Origin: Verrucomicrobiales bacterium
GTDB lineage: Bacteria; Verrucomicrobiota; Verrucomicrobiia; Limisphaerales; UBA9464
Length of the DNA: 34,947 nt
Reading direction: 5' to 3'
Assembly: GCA_016793645.1 (NCBI GenBank)
Contig: JAEUHD010000063.1
Span: 1-34,947 of the forward strand
Of the stretch, positions 34,055-34,947 are shown piece by piece (position 1 is the stretch's first letter; the number at the start of each line of letters is the position of its first letter). The notes below the pieces were generated by a model that saw only the letters and a list, made by a program, of their open reading frames with translations, was not told where the DNA came from and searched no databases. The translations under genes and the position numbers were made by a program.

Positions 34055-34849
34055 ATGTGTCGCGATTCCCAACCCTCGAGTCCCGCCGTCGCCCGACGGC
34101 TCTTCTCGGCCTGTCGGAATGTCCGGAACCACGCCTTCACCCTGATCGAACTTCTGGTCGTGATCGCCATCATCGCGATCCTTGCCGGACTCCTGCTTCC
34201 CGCCCTGGCGCGAGCCAAGGCAAAGGCGCAGCAGGCCAAATGCATCAGCAACGAACATCAGATCGGAATCGCCTTCCAACTCTATGCCGACGACGCGTCC
34301 GACAGCTACCCGCGCACACTCGGCTGGAATGCCGACGGCGGGCAGTTGGGAACGGTGACTGACCACCACGGCGGAGGAGCCGCTCCGACGAACCGCCCCC
34401 TCAACCGCTACATCGGCGCTCTGCAACTCTTCCACTGCCCCGCCGACGTCGGGGACTTCTTCTTCACCAACAAATCCTGCTGGGAGGCCTTTGGAAACAG
34501 CTACCGGACCCAGTTTGGCGTGAACACGTTTCGGACCCGCCATGTGACGGCCCATGTGGACGACACCACCCTGAAGCCCATCAAGTCCTCCGAGATTGCC
34601 GTGAGTCCGATCAACAAGATCCTCACCGGCGATTCCCCCTGGCACGGGAATCGGTTGAAGGGGGACCGCCGCAGTGCCTGGCACAACGTCCGGGGACGCC
34701 GCAGCCACAACATCCTCTTCGGTGACGGACATGCCCAGTTCTACCTGTTCTCCAAGGAAATGGACGACCCCGTCCTCTGGAACATCTACGTGGACGACCG
34801 CGATACCAAGAGCCAGTACCGCCCCCGCCCGGACTTCAACTGGTGGTGA
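34055..34849 (+). CDS. Pseudopilin-like protein, DG-motif type
   Basis: The protein (264 residues from the ATG at 34055) has a prepilin leader ending RNVRNHA, then [20 protein letters not shown] with Glu at mature position 5. The C-terminal part has [16 protein letters not shown], the H...DG signature of the DUF1559-like group. Other features are the small Cys-containing region [19 protein letters not shown] and a Trp-rich end (PDFNWW). A GTG at 34031 would add eight residues and cannot be excluded. Like the pseudopilin at 27282 it has Ala at the cleavage site. It lies directly before the partial cupin gene, six bases apart. Confidence 0.87.
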   Translation: MCRDSQPSSPAVARRLFSACRNVRNHAFTLIELLVVIAIIAILAGLLLPALARAKAKAQQAKCISNEHQIGIAFQLYADDASDSYPRTLGWNADGGQLGTVTDHHGGGAAPTNRPLNRYIGALQLFHCPADVGDFFFTNKSCWEAFGNSYRTQFGVNTFRTRHVTAHVDDTTLKPIKSSEIAVSPINKILTGDSPWHGNRLKGDRRSAWHNVRGRRSHNILFGDGHAQFYLFSKEMDDPVLWNIYVDDRDTKSQYRPRPDFNWW

Positions 34850-34855
34850 ATTCCC

Positions 34856-34947
34856 GATGAACATCGTCAACACCCACAACCTCCCTGAAGAATCCTGGAC
34901 GTCCCCTCGAGGACGTTATGCCGGATCGAGCCGTGAAATCTCGATCG
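34856..34947 (+). CDS. Probable cupin-domain protein, only the first 30 codons in the window
   Basis: From ATG 34856 the frame stays open to the window edge: MNIVNTHNLPEESWTSPRGR, then YAGSSREISI. A start of the form 'LPEESWTSPRG...' is familiar from small cupin proteins, but only 30 residues are visible. The gene follows the pseudopilin stop by six bases, so the two could be co-transcribed. Confidence 0.5.

Overview
The window is high-GC chromosomal DNA with short gaps and no rRNA, tRNA, phage or transposase gene that I can see. The gene mix points to Verrucomicrobiota, probably the Pedosphaerales/Limisphaerales (old subdivision 3) group. The reasons are two single pseudopilins with C-terminal DG motifs, a DUF1080 secreted protein, an ECF sigma factor paired with a very large Ser/Thr kinase, a DUF6370 lipoprotein, an atypical DnaX without the zinc module, and short palindromic repeats of the 'GCCTGAAGGC...ACTACAA' type. 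The placement is inference from gene content, not from a marker tree.

Layout. Positions 1-1415 hold the 5' part of an ankyrin-repeat gene, a decayed AAA/DUF4143 ATPase fragment and a repeat-like palindrome. Positions 1416-4905 hold a secreted class C beta-lactamase-fold hydrolase, a convergent YjbQ protein and a CoA-disulfide reductase/rhodanese fusion. Positions 4930-9201 (minus) hold an ECF sigma factor followed by a 1190-residue membrane kinase with a C-terminal propeller-like region. Positions 9290-13872 (minus) are a packed run: a LarA-superfamily protein with the nickel-pincer residues, a Gfo/Idh/MocA oxidoreductase, an OsmC-type peroxidase, a DUF4239 membrane protein and uracil-DNA glycosylase.

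Positions 13903-17768 (plus) are a two-gene nuclease/ATPase pair of the SbcD/SbcC (YhaO/YhaN) class. Its ATPase has a small globular apex in place of a zinc hook. Position 17790-20204 (minus) is a large secreted multidomain protein. After a repeat-rich gap come a second serine hydrolase and then the cluster dnaX, ybaB, recR, a HAD phosphatase gene and a Tat-exported protein gene; the last four are joined by 4-base start/stop overlaps. Positions 27282-29036 hold a pseudopilin and a divergent DUF1080 protein. Positions 29097-33900 (minus) form a probable operon: DUF6370 lipoprotein, MoxR ATPase, DUF58 protein and transglutaminase-like membrane protein. The window ends with a second pseudopilin and the first 30 codons of a probable cupin protein.

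The genes most worth a second look are the zinc-hook-less SbcC-like ATPase with its apex domain, the LarA homologue next to a Gfo/Idh oxidoreductase and an OsmC protein without visible cofactor genes, the cysteine-free DnaX, and a dispersed palindromic repeat seen at six places in the gaps. I do not see a clearly new multi-gene system such as a defence island or a biosynthetic cluster; the interest lies in variants of known families.
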